This document shows, in pieces, positions 15,464 to 24,456 of a stretch of 64,000 nt of DNA. The DNA is from Candidatus Cloacimonadota bacterium (lineage in GTDB: Bacteria > Cloacimonadota > Cloacimonadia > Cloacimonadales > Cloacimonadaceae), in the NCBI GenBank assembly GCA_029561955.1, contig JAKQWO010000018.1, positions 1-64,000 of the forward strand, read 5' to 3'. The notes beneath the pieces are model-generated. The model did not search any database. It was not told the origin of the DNA and saw only the letters and a program-made list of their open reading frames with translations. Positions within the stretch are counted from its first letter, which is position 1. Every line of letters starts with the position of its first letter. A program made the position numbers and the translations under genes.

Positions 15464-16708
15464 ATGGACCCTCTCAAAAACAAAAAACTGTTAGGCATCA
15501 ACAGCCTCGGCAGAATCGGGAAGCTGATGCTTTGGAATCAGATCCACCTCAGACACTTTGACGGCATCGTGCTCAACTTCGGCCGTGAAGTGGGAAAGAA
15601 GCTGGATGACCTGATCCAGATCATCGAAAACGACAGTAACTATGGCAACATCCACAAGTTTTTGCACGGAACTGTGGGACGCAGAGCAGAAATCAAGATT
15701 TTGGATGCGGATGTCCCGCTCATCGAGATTGACGGCATGCCGATCAAAGTCTTGCGCAAAGCACGTAACCCCAAAGACATCAACTGGCTCAATGAGGGTG
15801 TGAAGATCGTGGTGGATTGCACCGGTAAATTCCTCGATCCTACCCTTAGCAGCGCAGATGGTGACGCCTGCATTCGGGGACATCTGGAATCCGGCGCCCT
15901 CAAAGTGGTGGCCAGCGCTCCCTTCAAGATCAAGAGCGGTGCACCCGTTCCGGAAGATTCCAAGACCATGATCTATGGCATCAACCACCTGGAATACGAC
16001 CCCAAAAAGCACCACATCATCTCAGCCGCATCCTGCACCACCACCGGTTTGGCGCATATGATCAAGCCGCTGCTGGAAAACGAGGTAACCGCCAAAATCA
16101 TGACGGCATCGATGAGCACCATCCACGCCGCCACAAACACGCAATCCATCCTTGATAACGTGCCCAAAACCGGTGCTTCAGATTTGAGGAAATCACGCAG
16201 CCTCTTCAACAACATCATCCTCTCCACCACCGGAGCCACCAAAGCGCTGGCATTGGTGCTTCCAGAGGTGAAAAACATTGGATTCATGGCTGATAGCGTC
16301 CGCATCCCCACCAATACCGTCTCCCTGATCACACTCAACCTGACCTTCCATACCGAGCTGAATGAGAAGGGCGAACCTGTGCTGACACGTGAGCTGATCA
16401 ACGAAGTCTACAAAAAAGCCGCCGCAGGAGCACAAAAAGACCTCCTCGTCTACAGCGAAAGACAGAATGTATCCGCCGATATGATCGGTTATTTGGCCGC
16501 CGCAACCATTGAAGCCAATGACACCGACACCCGCACCGGCATGGTGGAAATCCCAGTTAGCCAGCTCAAAGCTGCAGGTTTACCGGCAGACAAGCCCGTA
16601 AGCATTCCCGTCACCCACGCCAAAATCTTTGGCTGGTATGACAACGAGATGGGCTCCTACGTCTACAGCCTCTCCAAGCTGGTGAACTACATCGACGAAC
16701 AGAGCTGA
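15464..16708 (+). CDS. gap: Glyceraldehyde-3-phosphate dehydrogenase, divergent (414 aa)
   Basis: NAD(P)-dependent GAPDH that converts glyceraldehyde 3-phosphate to 1,3-bisphosphoglycerate. The nucleotide-binding start is GINSLGRIGKL; the catalytic Cys191 lies in SAASCTTTGLAHM and the partner His221 in STIHAATNTQ. The usual C-terminal WYDNEWGYS reads WYDNEMGSY here. The protein is longer than the usual 330-340 residues because of insertions, including one near residues 40-60. It starts 30 bases after the PPDK-like gene with a strong AAAGGAG site, so the two are co-transcribed. Catalytic residues are kept, so it is probably active, but cofactor preference is unclear. Confidence 0.9.
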   Translation: MDPLKNKKLLGINSLGRIGKLMLWNQIHLRHFDGIVLNFGREVGKKLDDLIQIIENDSNYGNIHKFLHGTVGRRAEIKILDADVPLIEIDGMPIKVLRKARNPKDINWLNEGVKIVVDCTGKFLDPTLSSADGDACIRGHLESGALKVVASAPFKIKSGAPVPEDSKTMIYGINHLEYDPKKHHIISAASCTTTGLAHMIKPLLENEVTAKIMTASMSTIHAATNTQSILDNVPKTGASDLRKSRSLFNNIILSTTGATKALALVLPEVKNIGFMADSVRIPTNTVSLITLNLTFHTELNEKGEPVLTRELINEVYKKAAAGAQKDLLVYSERQNVSADMIGYLAAATIEANDTDTRTGMVEIPVSQLKAAGLPADKPVSIPVTHAKIFGWYDNEMGSYVYSLSKLVNYIDEQS

Positions 16709-16730
16709 TAACAACCTATAATCAGACAAA

Positions 16731-16766
16731 GACGGGCTCCAAATCTATGGAGTCCGTCCTTTCGTT
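16731..16766 (+). terminator. Terminator-like hairpin after gap
   Basis: An 11-bp stem GACGGGCTCCA/TGGAGTCCGTC with one wobble, followed by CTTTCGTT. The T-run is poor, so termination may be partial. Confidence 0.6.
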
Positions 16767-16779
16767 GGTTCGCAAAATG

Positions 16780-16810
16780 TTAGCCCCGAGTAATAGTCCC
16801 CGGGGCTACT
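16780..16810 (-). terminator. Hairpin after the 2307-aa secreted protein gene
   Basis: Minus strand TAGCCCCGGGGACTATTACT followed by CGGGGCTAACATTTTG: an 8-bp TAGCCCCG/CGGGGCTA stem with a modest T-rich tail, about 75 bases past the stop at 16884. Confidence 0.55.
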
Positions 16811-16872
16811 CTCCCTCTCTTTTCTCCCTCTCTCTCTCTCAGTCTCTCCCTCTCATTCTCTCTCCCCCTTCG
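16808..16872. repeat. Homopyrimidine/homopurine tract
   Basis: About 60 bases that are almost only C and T on the + strand (CTCTCCC and TCTC units, one AG and one A interruption). In the 2307-aa protein transcript it is a purine-rich stretch between the stop codon and the terminator hairpin. Confidence 0.8.
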
Positions 16873-16883
16873 TTTATTATCTC

Positions 16884-19800
16884 TTACTGCATGAGGATCA
16901 TCTTGGAGGATTTATGATAGCCAGGTGCGCTCATCCGAATCAGATACACACCGCTGGCGGTGCTGCGTCCCCGATTGTCCTTGGCGTTGTAGACCAGCTT
17001 GTAGTGACCCGTAGCCAGCTCTTCATCCACCAAGGTGCGTACAAGTTGGCCTTTGATGTTGTAGATGTCCAGCCTCACCCTGCCCGGTTCCCTGACGCTG
17101 TAGCTGATCGTGGTTTCGGGATTGAAGGGATTGGGGTAGTTGCCATTGAGAGCTGTAGCTACCACTGGAATCTGAGGATCATCGGCGGATGTCTGCTTGA
17201 GCACAAAGTTCAGCGTGGTAGACTCGTTGAGGTTTACCACCACCTCTTCCACGCTTTGGCTCTCAAATCCTGTGGCAGATGCGGTCACCGTATATGTCCC
17301 GACAGGAACTACGAGTGCGTAAGCTCCCGAAGTGCCTGTGATTGCGGTCAAGGTTCCGGTAGCCACAGTCGCTCCGGCAATGGCGGTATTGTCTTTATTC
17401 TTCACCGTGCCCACGATTGTCCCGATTGGGATGTTGTTATAGAGGATATTTGAGAAGCTGGGCAGCGAGGTCACCCCACCCGTATAGAGTGCTTTGACTG
17501 CCCAACGGTAGTTTCCATCGGGAAGTGAGCCCCAATAGAGATCACTCACACTCAGCTCAGGGATGGCTTCAGGGGTCAGGGCTGTCCAGACAGCTTCGTT
17601 GTGCTCCTGATTGGCCTGCAATCGATAAACCATGTAGCCGGTGAGTGCTCTGGTTGCTGTGCTGCTTTCTCCGGGATCACGCAAGAGCAGAGCTGCTGGA
17701 GGTGCGGCAGACTGGGCAGAAAGCGTCGTCATCTCACCCAGATCAAAAAGCAGCGTATCGTTACCATCGGCAACGCAGATATTGTCTATATACCAAGAGT
17801 AACAGAACCCCTGGCTGTCGTTTTGCCCCAAGGCATGGAAGGCAACTTGGATATGGTTGCCGCTATAGGCACTCAGATCAAGGGTTATCGGTGCGTCATA
17901 AGCATTCCAGCCACCGATTTGCGCAGAGGCATCCCAGAGCACAGTCCAGGTGTCTCCATCATCTGTGGATACTTTCACATAGTAGTGGTCTCCGTTGATG
18001 GAACCGAGATACACGTAGCTGTCAAAGCTGAGCCAGGCATTTTCGGGGCAGGTGAAGGTTGGGGTAATAAGCCACTCATCCTGATGGTTATAATTCCAAT
18101 ACACGCCAGCTTGGAAGCTTCCATTTGTGGGGGTGATGTAGTTTCCTGCAATGTAGAGGTTGCCTACTCTGCACCAGGTGGGGTAGACGCCCAGTGCGTT
18201 GGCTTGGCCGTGGTTGCTGATGGTTTGGCTCCAGTGTTCCGGCGGGAAGATGGTGTCTTCAAAGCTCTCGACGATTTCCAGAGCACTGGGATCCGGCGCC
18301 AGCCAAGTGACATCCACGATGTAGCCTTCCGCGTTTTGCGCCGCAGCCACACTCAGCGGAGCATAGGCGATTTCGCTCAGGGTGATTACTCCCATGTCGT
18401 GACTGCTAACGGGCAAGGTCAATTGACCATTTACCGAAGCATAGCCGGGAGCGCTGATGTTGTAGTTGTAAGTTGCATCGCCAAAAACTCCTGCAATGGT
18501 AAACACACCCGCCGCATCGGTGTTTACCTGATGTGATCCATAACCACTGAGCTTGATGAGAGCACCACCAATTCCCGCTTGGGTGTCGCTGGCCAAGATG
18601 GTTCCACTCAAGTTAACCTGAGGCAGGGGTTGTAAGCTGGCATTGATGGTGAGCTGCTCACCATTTTCCAGCTCAAAGCCTTGTGTGTGCACATAATAGC
18701 CATACAGGTCAAAGGAGATAGTCTGCGGCTCGGTCGAGACCACGACGTTCGCCAGCTCATAGATTCCCGCATCATTGGTGGTAGTGGTGTGCAGCCCATT
18801 GTCGATGCTCACCCTAACGCCGGCCAGTGGTTGGTTGTTTTCTCCCGTCACAGACCCCGATATTTGCCCCACATCCACCACCTCGACAGTGAGGGTGGTC
18901 TTGGGAAATTGCGCAGTCGGGGAGGTATTACCAGGCGGTGACATGGGATCGTAGACGGTGTCGGAGCGGACATACAGACAGCGGTTGTCATCCAGAGTCT
19001 GACACCTGAAGTAGTCAAAAGAATTGTATATTTGCGGGCTGTGTTTGTAGATCATCATCACCAGATTGGCAGTGCCCAAGTATAAATAGGGCTCTCTAAA
19101 GGGGATGTTGACGGTTTGGAATCCACTGGCGAAACTGACCTGCCCATTGAAGACAGGTGTGAGCTGGGTGGCAGGAATCCAGCCGCCGCTGAGGTCAGCC
19201 GCCGTGGTGGTGCCCAACCAGATGGAGATCGGGATATTTTGCGGATTGTCTCCGAAGCGACTGTATAATTTCAGGCCATTGATGAATCCAATTGTCCCTC
19301 CTATTTCATCCGGATAGTAGAGCGTTTGAAAGAGAGAATTCACTTTACTTATATCAATGGGCAAGATGGCATATTGGTTTCCATCGCCGATGGTGACGGC
19401 ATGCACTCCGGCAGGATTTACCCAGAGGTTGAGGTTTGCCGTGCGGTTGTTGATGTCATACTCATCATCAAGCATCTCAACCTTGCCATAGATGTTATAG
19501 TTTCCGGCTGTGGATGGTGTCCAGGGGATTTCCACCTCCAAGCTCTGCATGCTTTCTATGGGAGGCCCATCCAAGCTGGCTAACACCGCATCACCAGGCC
19601 CCACGATCATCACGGCGTAATTGCTCTGCGTTTGGCTGCCGTTGTTTTTGACGCGGACGGTGTAGTTTGAAACTACGCCCACGGTAGGGTGTTCATTTCC
19701 GCTGATGGTCATCACGCCCAAATCGTTTCCCACCGGTTCTGCCGTGTAGTAGAAGGTGACTTTGGGGAGTGTATATGTGGCAAATCCAGTTTCGGGGAAG

Positions 19801-22800
19801 TCTGGGTCTAACCCACTATTCCAACCGAAGTTAAAATGCCCACGCAGGCCATCCACCTCCTGACACTTGAAGACGTTGCTCATGGAGTAGTGGTCTTCTG
19901 GTAAAATCCAGGGACGATACCACATCATCACCAGGTTGCCCAGCGCGTGTTCATAGGGTATTTGGAGGTGGATCGTGATGGTATTTTCACCGATCGGATA
20001 CTCAATAATCCCATCATAGACCAAGGTCAGCTCGGTAGCGGGGATAAAGCCTGTGCTCAAATCTTGTTGCCCTGTGTGCCCAAGGTAGATTTTGGTGGCT
20101 CCATAGGGTCTGTCTTGGACAAACTGGTTGTAGACAGACAGCGAAGTGATGGTTCCGCTCAAAAAACCCAGTTCAGTATGCGTATAGATTGCTTGATAGA
20201 GCGAGCTGTCGAAGGAGAAATCCATGGGGTAGCGTGCAAAGACATCACCTGCGCCGATGGTGACAGTCTGGAGGCTATCGGGATGGACAAACACCTGAAT
20301 GGGCAAGGTTTGGTTGTTTTGCGCCACTTCATCACCATCCAATACCACCTTTCCATAGATCAGGGTATATCCTGAGGCGGTAGGCGTCCAGGGCACCGCC
20401 ACATCCAAGGTCTGCAGGTTAGCGATGGGAGGCCCTGCAATGCTGGCCAGTTCCACATCGCCGGTGCCCATGATCTTCACGCTATAATTATCCTGAGCCG
20501 CAGTGCCGTTGTTTTTGATGCTCACGGTGTAGTTTGACACACATCCCACGGTGGCTGTGTCGGCTCCGGAGATACTCAGGGCTGCCAGGTCATTTTCAAA
20601 TGCCTGAGGGTCGTAGAAAAAGGTGGCCTGCGGGAAATGGTTGGAGACCGTTCCCTCGGGAGGGTTGAGGGGGTCGATGATGTCTTGATTGTGGGCAAAA
20701 TAGCGGGCGCGATTGATGCTCCCAGCCTGGCTGCGGAAATAGTTTGATGAATAGTAGTATTCTGTATCAGAGGGACGGTAAAACATCACTACCAGATTTC
20801 CGCCCGTGTATACATAGGGGATTTGGAAGGTGATGTTGATGGTGTTTTCACCCGAAGGATAGGTTACCAGCCCATCATAGACCAGGGTCATCTCTGAGGT
20901 GGGGAACCAACCTGCGCTGAGGTCTTCCAGATCGGTGCTGGCCAAATAGAGCTTGGTGGGTTTGCTGAACATGTTGCGATTAAACTGGTTGTAGAGAGAC
21001 AGCGAAGTGATGATCCCACTGCCAAAGCCCAGCTCAGCTTCCAAATACATGCTTTGGTGGAGTGAGTTTTTGTAGTAGAAATTCATGGGATAGCCGCTAA
21101 CTTGATCTCCTGCACCGATGGTGATGGCATGCTCGCCTGCAGGCAGGACGTTCAACTGCAGCGGCTCCGTCTGATTGTTGCCGGCGATTGGATCGCCAGT
21201 CCGTTCCACCTTGCCATAGATGGTGAAGTTGCCTGCCGTGGTGGGCGTCCAAGTTATTGGCACAGCAAGCGTCTGCAAGCTGTTTATCGGAGGCCCGGCC
21301 ACGTTAGCCAGCTCCACGTTGTCCGCTCCCATCAGTTTAACGGTATAGTTGGTCTGTGTCTCTGCATCGTTGTTTTTGATCATCACGTTAAAGGTGGTGG
21401 CTTCACCTGCGGTGGGTGTCCGATTGCCATCAATACCCAGCGCCGCCAGATCACCCGCTTGATGCGAGTTCACGTGCAGCATGAGGTTGGGCATCCGGTT
21501 GTTCAATTGTCCGGTTCCGGTGGGTGGGGAATCAAAGTTAAACCAGTATTGATGCCTTTGCTCGTCGATTGCAGTGTATCTATAGAGTTGACCGGGCAAG
21601 GTGCCGGAGCCATAGTTAGCTTCCACGCCAACGATCAAATTCCCGCCCGTGTAGGTGAAGGGTACATCCAGTTGGAAGCTGTTCCAGCCCAAGTTTTCAG
21701 GGACGTAGTTGCCCTCGTGCACCAAGGTCATATCTGCGGTCAGATACTGCCATCTGGTGATACTCATCGCAGTATCGTTGGTGTTTTTGATCCAGATTTT
21801 ATAGGGGATGACGTAATCGGAAGTTGCGGCACAATCCCAAGCCAGCATATCTATAAATCCGGCAGCACCGATCTGATCCGCCGTATAGAGGGTGGCAGAA
21901 CGCATGTAGCCGTGATCGGTTGAAAAGGGAAAAGCTTGGGTCAAAATGCCGTCACCGATGATGACGCTTCCGGGGGTTAAGACCTCCGCAATCAGCTCCA
22001 CATCATAGTTTTGCCCCGCATAAACGATGCGCAGGGTGGCAGTGCGTTCGCCGACTATGACGCTACTCACGCTCACGGGAAGCCGTAAGACCTGTCCCGG
22101 ACCCAAGTACGTGGGCAGAAGGGTTGCATCGAAGGAGAAATCAGAAGCATTGAGGCCAATGACAGTGACGTCGCCAGTGTTAAGGTCTATATTCCCCCCT
22201 CCTAAATTGGAAATCAGCACGTAGCGGGGAGCGGAACTTACTCCGTGGTAAACCAGACCAAAATCGAGGGTATCGGGCGAAACACTCATTATCGGGACGG
22301 TGGGCAAGTCGCCAAACTGCAGGCACAGGTTTGGAAATGCTGCTATCAAGTATCCGATCGGAGGTGAATTTGGGTCTGGATTGTCGTTGTTATCATCACT
22401 AAAGTAGCCGATGCTGCGGTTTTGTCCAGGCGTGGCGGTGGCGTGGAAGTATTTTGGCCCAGTACCGGGGAAGTCATAGTCAGGCCAGCGTGTGTTTTCA
22501 TCCACAGCGATCACCAGATTGTCTATATTATTGTAGACAAAGGGAGTATCCAGCTCTATCGTTAGCCAACCAGGCACGGCTGGGATAGTTAAACGTCCGG
22601 CAAAGACCTGCTCCATTGCGTGCGTGGGAGTCCAATCCATGGTATTCGTAAACTCAGTTCTTTCCGTGTGTCCCATGTAGATCGCCCAATCATTACTGCA
22701 ATACAGTGAATCCGCCCCATTAAAATAGTAGGATATGCTATCAATCAGCAGGGGCAGGCTTTGTGTGCCTTGATTTGAGGCGTCTATATCTGCTTGCAAA

Positions 22801-23807
22801 AAGATGCTTTGGGTGTAGTTGTAGTGGCAATAGGGGGAGAGAGGAAGCATCGCTTGTTCCTCGCCGTTGCCGATCACAACTCCCGGAGCATAAACAAAGC
22901 TGCGGGATGCAGACGGTGAGTTGCCGAGCTGGTTTCTGGCGATCACCTGCCAAGTGTGAGTTCCCATCTGCATATCACCAAGCACATATTGGTTGCCCGG
23001 CTGGTTTTCACTCACCATTACACCATCAATATACACGTCATAGCCAGTGACATCCGGAGAGCCATAGGGCAATTTCCATTTCAAAGCCTCGCCATACCTT
23101 GCAAAACCATTGTCTGCAGGATGTGTTAATGCGGGTGCCACAGGAGCTTCTGTATCTGTAAATATGAGCTGTATGGCTGCCTTGCTGTCGGCTTCATTGG
23201 CCTCAGGCAGGTTATTGATATCTACATCGGCACTAGTACTATGGAAATACGCAGCTTCATAGTAATGGTCGTCAGTCCTGTGCCCACCCCAATACACTTG
23301 GTTGTTAGACCAGCCGGGATTGGGGGTGTTTTCATGGACTGCCACCACCAAATTGTCGATATTGTTATAGATAAATGGGGTATCCAGGGGGATTTCCATC
23401 CACTCTCCATTACCCTGAGGATAATAACTGAGCACACTGCCAGCAAACACCTGCGTAAGGCTATCAGGGGAGACAAAAGACGAAACGGGATTAAAATTGG
23501 GATCATGCCCGGGACCGTAATAATAAGCAAAATAATCGCGGTCTGTATGACCTATGCTGATAACCCAGTCATGGCTATAATCAAGGCTCTCCGGCAGACC
23601 ATAGCTCTTGTAAAAAGCAATCTTGGTGATCTCGCCTGCATGCTGGATCATAGACTGCCTGTAGATCTGTTGGGTGTAGTTGTAGAAATAGCGAACTTCA
23701 ACCGGTAAAAACCCTATATACCCATTATTTTCACCTATAATGAGCGTAGTAGCACCCAAGCCAAAGGCCAGCATAAGCAGCAGGGTCAATGTTGCTATGC
23801 GTTTCAT
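16884..23807 (-). CDS. Giant secreted protein with CARDB-like repeats and FlgD/Por-type sorting domain (2307 aa)
   Basis: Exported surface protein. A signal peptide (1-19) precedes the N-terminal module related to the other secreted proteins (20-215; FYNYTQQIYRQSMI, DNLVVAVHENTP). Then FN3-like (220-305), a second module (310-500), ASH/HYDIN-like (505-605), a third module (613-780), and three tandem units of about 285 residues, each a CARDB-like Ig domain (785-890, 1072-1178, 1361-1465) plus a jelly-roll-like module (894-1068, 1181-1357, 1468-1642). Carboxypeptidase-regulatory-like domains follow at 1648-1730, 1731-1815 and 2130-2205, with choice-of-anchor-J-like at 1845-2015. The last 90 residues carry NYPNPFNPETTI and KMILMQ, a type A sorting domain. 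The Shine-Dalgarno TAGGAG lies between this ATG and the stop of a leader ORF 15 bases upstream. Binding target is unknown. Confidence 0.9.
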   Translation of the reverse strand: MKRIATLTLLLMLAFGLGATTLIIGENNGYIGFLPVEVRYFYNYTQQIYRQSMIQHAGEITKIAFYKSYGLPESLDYSHDWVISIGHTDRDYFAYYYGPGHDPNFNPVSSFVSPDSLTQVFAGSVLSYYPQGNGEWMEIPLDTPFIYNNIDNLVVAVHENTPNPGWSNNQVYWGGHRTDDHYYEAAYFHSTSADVDINNLPEANEADSKAAIQLIFTDTEAPVAPALTHPADNGFARYGEALKWKLPYGSPDVTGYDVYIDGVMVSENQPGNQYVLGDMQMGTHTWQVIARNQLGNSPSASRSFVYAPGVVIGNGEEQAMLPLSPYCHYNYTQSIFLQADIDASNQGTQSLPLLIDSISYYFNGADSLYCSNDWAIYMGHTERTEFTNTMDWTPTHAMEQVFAGRLTIPAVPGWLTIELDTPFVYNNIDNLVIAVDENTRWPDYDFPGTGPKYFHATATPGQNRSIGYFSDDNNDNPDPNSPPIGYLIAAFPNLCLQFGDLPTVPIMSVSPDTLDFGLVYHGVSSAPRYVLISNLGGGNIDLNTGDVTVIGLNASDFSFDATLLPTYLGPGQVLRLPVSVSSVIVGERTATLRIVYAGQNYDVELIAEVLTPGSVIIGDGILTQAFPFSTDHGYMRSATLYTADQIGAAGFIDMLAWDCAATSDYVIPYKIWIKNTNDTAMSITRWQYLTADMTLVHEGNYVPENLGWNSFQLDVPFTYTGGNLIVGVEANYGSGTLPGQLYRYTAIDEQRHQYWFNFDSPPTGTGQLNNRMPNLMLHVNSHQAGDLAALGIDGNRTPTAGEATTFNVMIKNNDAETQTNYTVKLMGADNVELANVAGPPINSLQTLAVPITWTPTTAGNFTIYGKVERTGDPIAGNNQTEPLQLNVLPAGEHAITIGAGDQVSGYPMNFYYKNSLHQSMYLEAELGFGSGIITSLSLYNQFNRNMFSKPTKLYLASTDLEDLSAGWFPTSEMTLVYDGLVTYPSGENTINITFQIPYVYTGGNLVVMFYRPSDTEYYYSSNYFRSQAGSINRARYFAHNQDIIDPLNPPEGTVSNHFPQATFFYDPQAFENDLAALSISGADTATVGCVSNYTVSIKNNGTAAQDNYSVKIMGTGDVELASIAGPPIANLQTLDVAVPWTPTASGYTLIYGKVVLDGDEVAQNNQTLPIQVFVHPDSLQTVTIGAGDVFARYPMDFSFDSSLYQAIYTHTELGFLSGTITSLSVYNQFVQDRPYGATKIYLGHTGQQDLSTGFIPATELTLVYDGIIEYPIGENTITIHLQIPYEHALGNLVMMWYRPWILPEDHYSMSNVFKCQEVDGLRGHFNFGWNSGLDPDFPETGFATYTLPKVTFYYTAEPVGNDLGVMTISGNEHPTVGVVSNYTVRVKNNGSQTQSNYAVMIVGPGDAVLASLDGPPIESMQSLEVEIPWTPSTAGNYNIYGKVEMLDDEYDINNRTANLNLWVNPAGVHAVTIGDGNQYAILPIDISKVNSLFQTLYYPDEIGGTIGFINGLKLYSRFGDNPQNIPISIWLGTTTAADLSGGWIPATQLTPVFNGQVSFASGFQTVNIPFREPYLYLGTANLVMMIYKHSPQIYNSFDYFRCQTLDDNRCLYVRSDTVYDPMSPPGNTSPTAQFPKTTLTVEVVDVGQISGSVTGENNQPLAGVRVSIDNGLHTTTTNDAGIYELANVVVSTEPQTISFDLYGYYVHTQGFELENGEQLTINASLQPLPQVNLSGTILASDTQAGIGGALIKLSGYGSHQVNTDAAGVFTIAGVFGDATYNYNISAPGYASVNGQLTLPVSSHDMGVITLSEIAYAPLSVAAAQNAEGYIVDVTWLAPDPSALEIVESFEDTIFPPEHWSQTISNHGQANALGVYPTWCRVGNLYIAGNYITPTNGSFQAGVYWNYNHQDEWLITPTFTCPENAWLSFDSYVYLGSINGDHYYVKVSTDDGDTWTVLWDASAQIGGWNAYDAPITLDLSAYSGNHIQVAFHALGQNDSQGFCYSWYIDNICVADGNDTLLFDLGEMTTLSAQSAAPPAALLLRDPGESSTATRALTGYMVYRLQANQEHNEAVWTALTPEAIPELSVSDLYWGSLPDGNYRWAVKALYTGGVTSLPSFSNILYNNIPIGTIVGTVKNKDNTAIAGATVATGTLTAITGTSGAYALVVPVGTYTVTASATGFESQSVEEVVVNLNESTTLNFVLKQTSADDPQIPVVATALNGNYPNPFNPETTISYSVREPGRVRLDIYNIKGQLVRTLVDEELATGHYKLVYNAKDNRGRSTASGVYLIRMSAPGYHKSSKMILMQ

Positions 23808-23822
23808 GACATTCTCCTATAT

Positions 23823-24071
23823 TTACTTGGTTAATAGTCCTATTTTGCAAAGCTTAAACAAGCCTTGCGGTCGATCTGTATTTATCTGGCAGGGCCGGGG
23901 AGTAGGTTCACGAAAAGCAGATTCAACGGTTGGGCAACCATGGCTAAGGATTGAACTCAACCTGAAGCTCTGATCACAGCGGTGCCGCTGGAATCTACTT
24001 GCAAGCGCTGTTCCATTTTTCTTGTTTTCTGGCATTAGGCCAGATAGCGGCGGGGAACCCAGTCTTTTCAT
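23823..24071 (-). CDS. Leader ORF D upstream of the 2307-aa protein gene
   Basis: 82-codon ORF with an AAGGAG site 11 bases before its ATG and a stop 15 bases before the secreted-protein start, the same layout as leader ORFs A and C. Begins MKRLGSPPLSGLMPENKK and contains CDQSFRLSSIL. It does not clearly share the MxFRIF/RLPI motif, so it may be unrelated in sequence, or a chance ORF placed similarly. No signal peptide or membrane segment. Confidence 0.4.
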   Translation of the reverse strand: MKRLGSPPLSGLMPENKKNGTALASRFQRHRCDQSFRLSSILSHGCPTVESAFREPTPRPCQINTDRPQGLFKLCKIGLLTK

Positions 24072-24098
24072 CGTTTTTAATCTCCTTAAAATCGGGTG

Positions 24099-24126
24099 TC
24101 TACAATATAAGTGTCTAAATTGTCAA
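24099..24126 (-). promoter_or_regulatory. Putative promoter of leader D / 2307-aa gene
   Basis: Minus strand TTGACA (24121-24126), 16-bp spacer, TGTAGA (24099-24104). The -35 is perfect and the -10 is weak. Start would fall about 20 bases before the leader ATG. Confidence 0.45.
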
Positions 24127-24250
24127 AATTGAGATGCTGGAAGGCCATCTTTTTTTGATTTTTGGAAAAAAGTTTTGGTGAGGAGGTGTTGGACAGTTGT
24201 CAGGTACGGGCGGTCGACGAGCCGCCGCCAAGTATGGACACTCACCCCGC

Positions 24251-24335
24251 CCTTACTTAGCCACCCGGTGATTACTCGGAGCCTCCCGGGAAAAACCCGA
24301 GTATCACCACGGCATCACCCTGCGGGTAAGCAAGG
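24251..24335. repeat. 85-bp palindromic element, copy 2
   Basis: CCTTACTTAGCC...GGGTAAGCAAGG, same orientation as copies 1 and 3, with the central CCCGGG-AAAAA-CCCGAG hairpin. It lies 121 bases beyond the stop of the radical SAM gene. Flanked by module repeats (GGGCGGTCGACGAGCCGCC before it; GTAGTGAGTTGGGAGTTGGG after it). Confidence 0.88.
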
Positions 24336-24456
24336 GCGGAGTGTCTGTGCCGCAGTTGTGGGTAGTGAGTTGGGAGTTGGGAGCCGCTTCGCTGGTAGTG
24401 TAGAAGCGAGTGTGCTGCATCAAAACATGTGCACTAAACGAGCCAAACTGGCTATA

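Noticed and set aside
17601-18536. 311-aa + strand ORF opposite the 2307-aa gene, and the 273-aa ORF at 21102-21923
   Set aside because: They lie opposite a clearly coding gene with signal peptide and domains, and have no protein features of their own.
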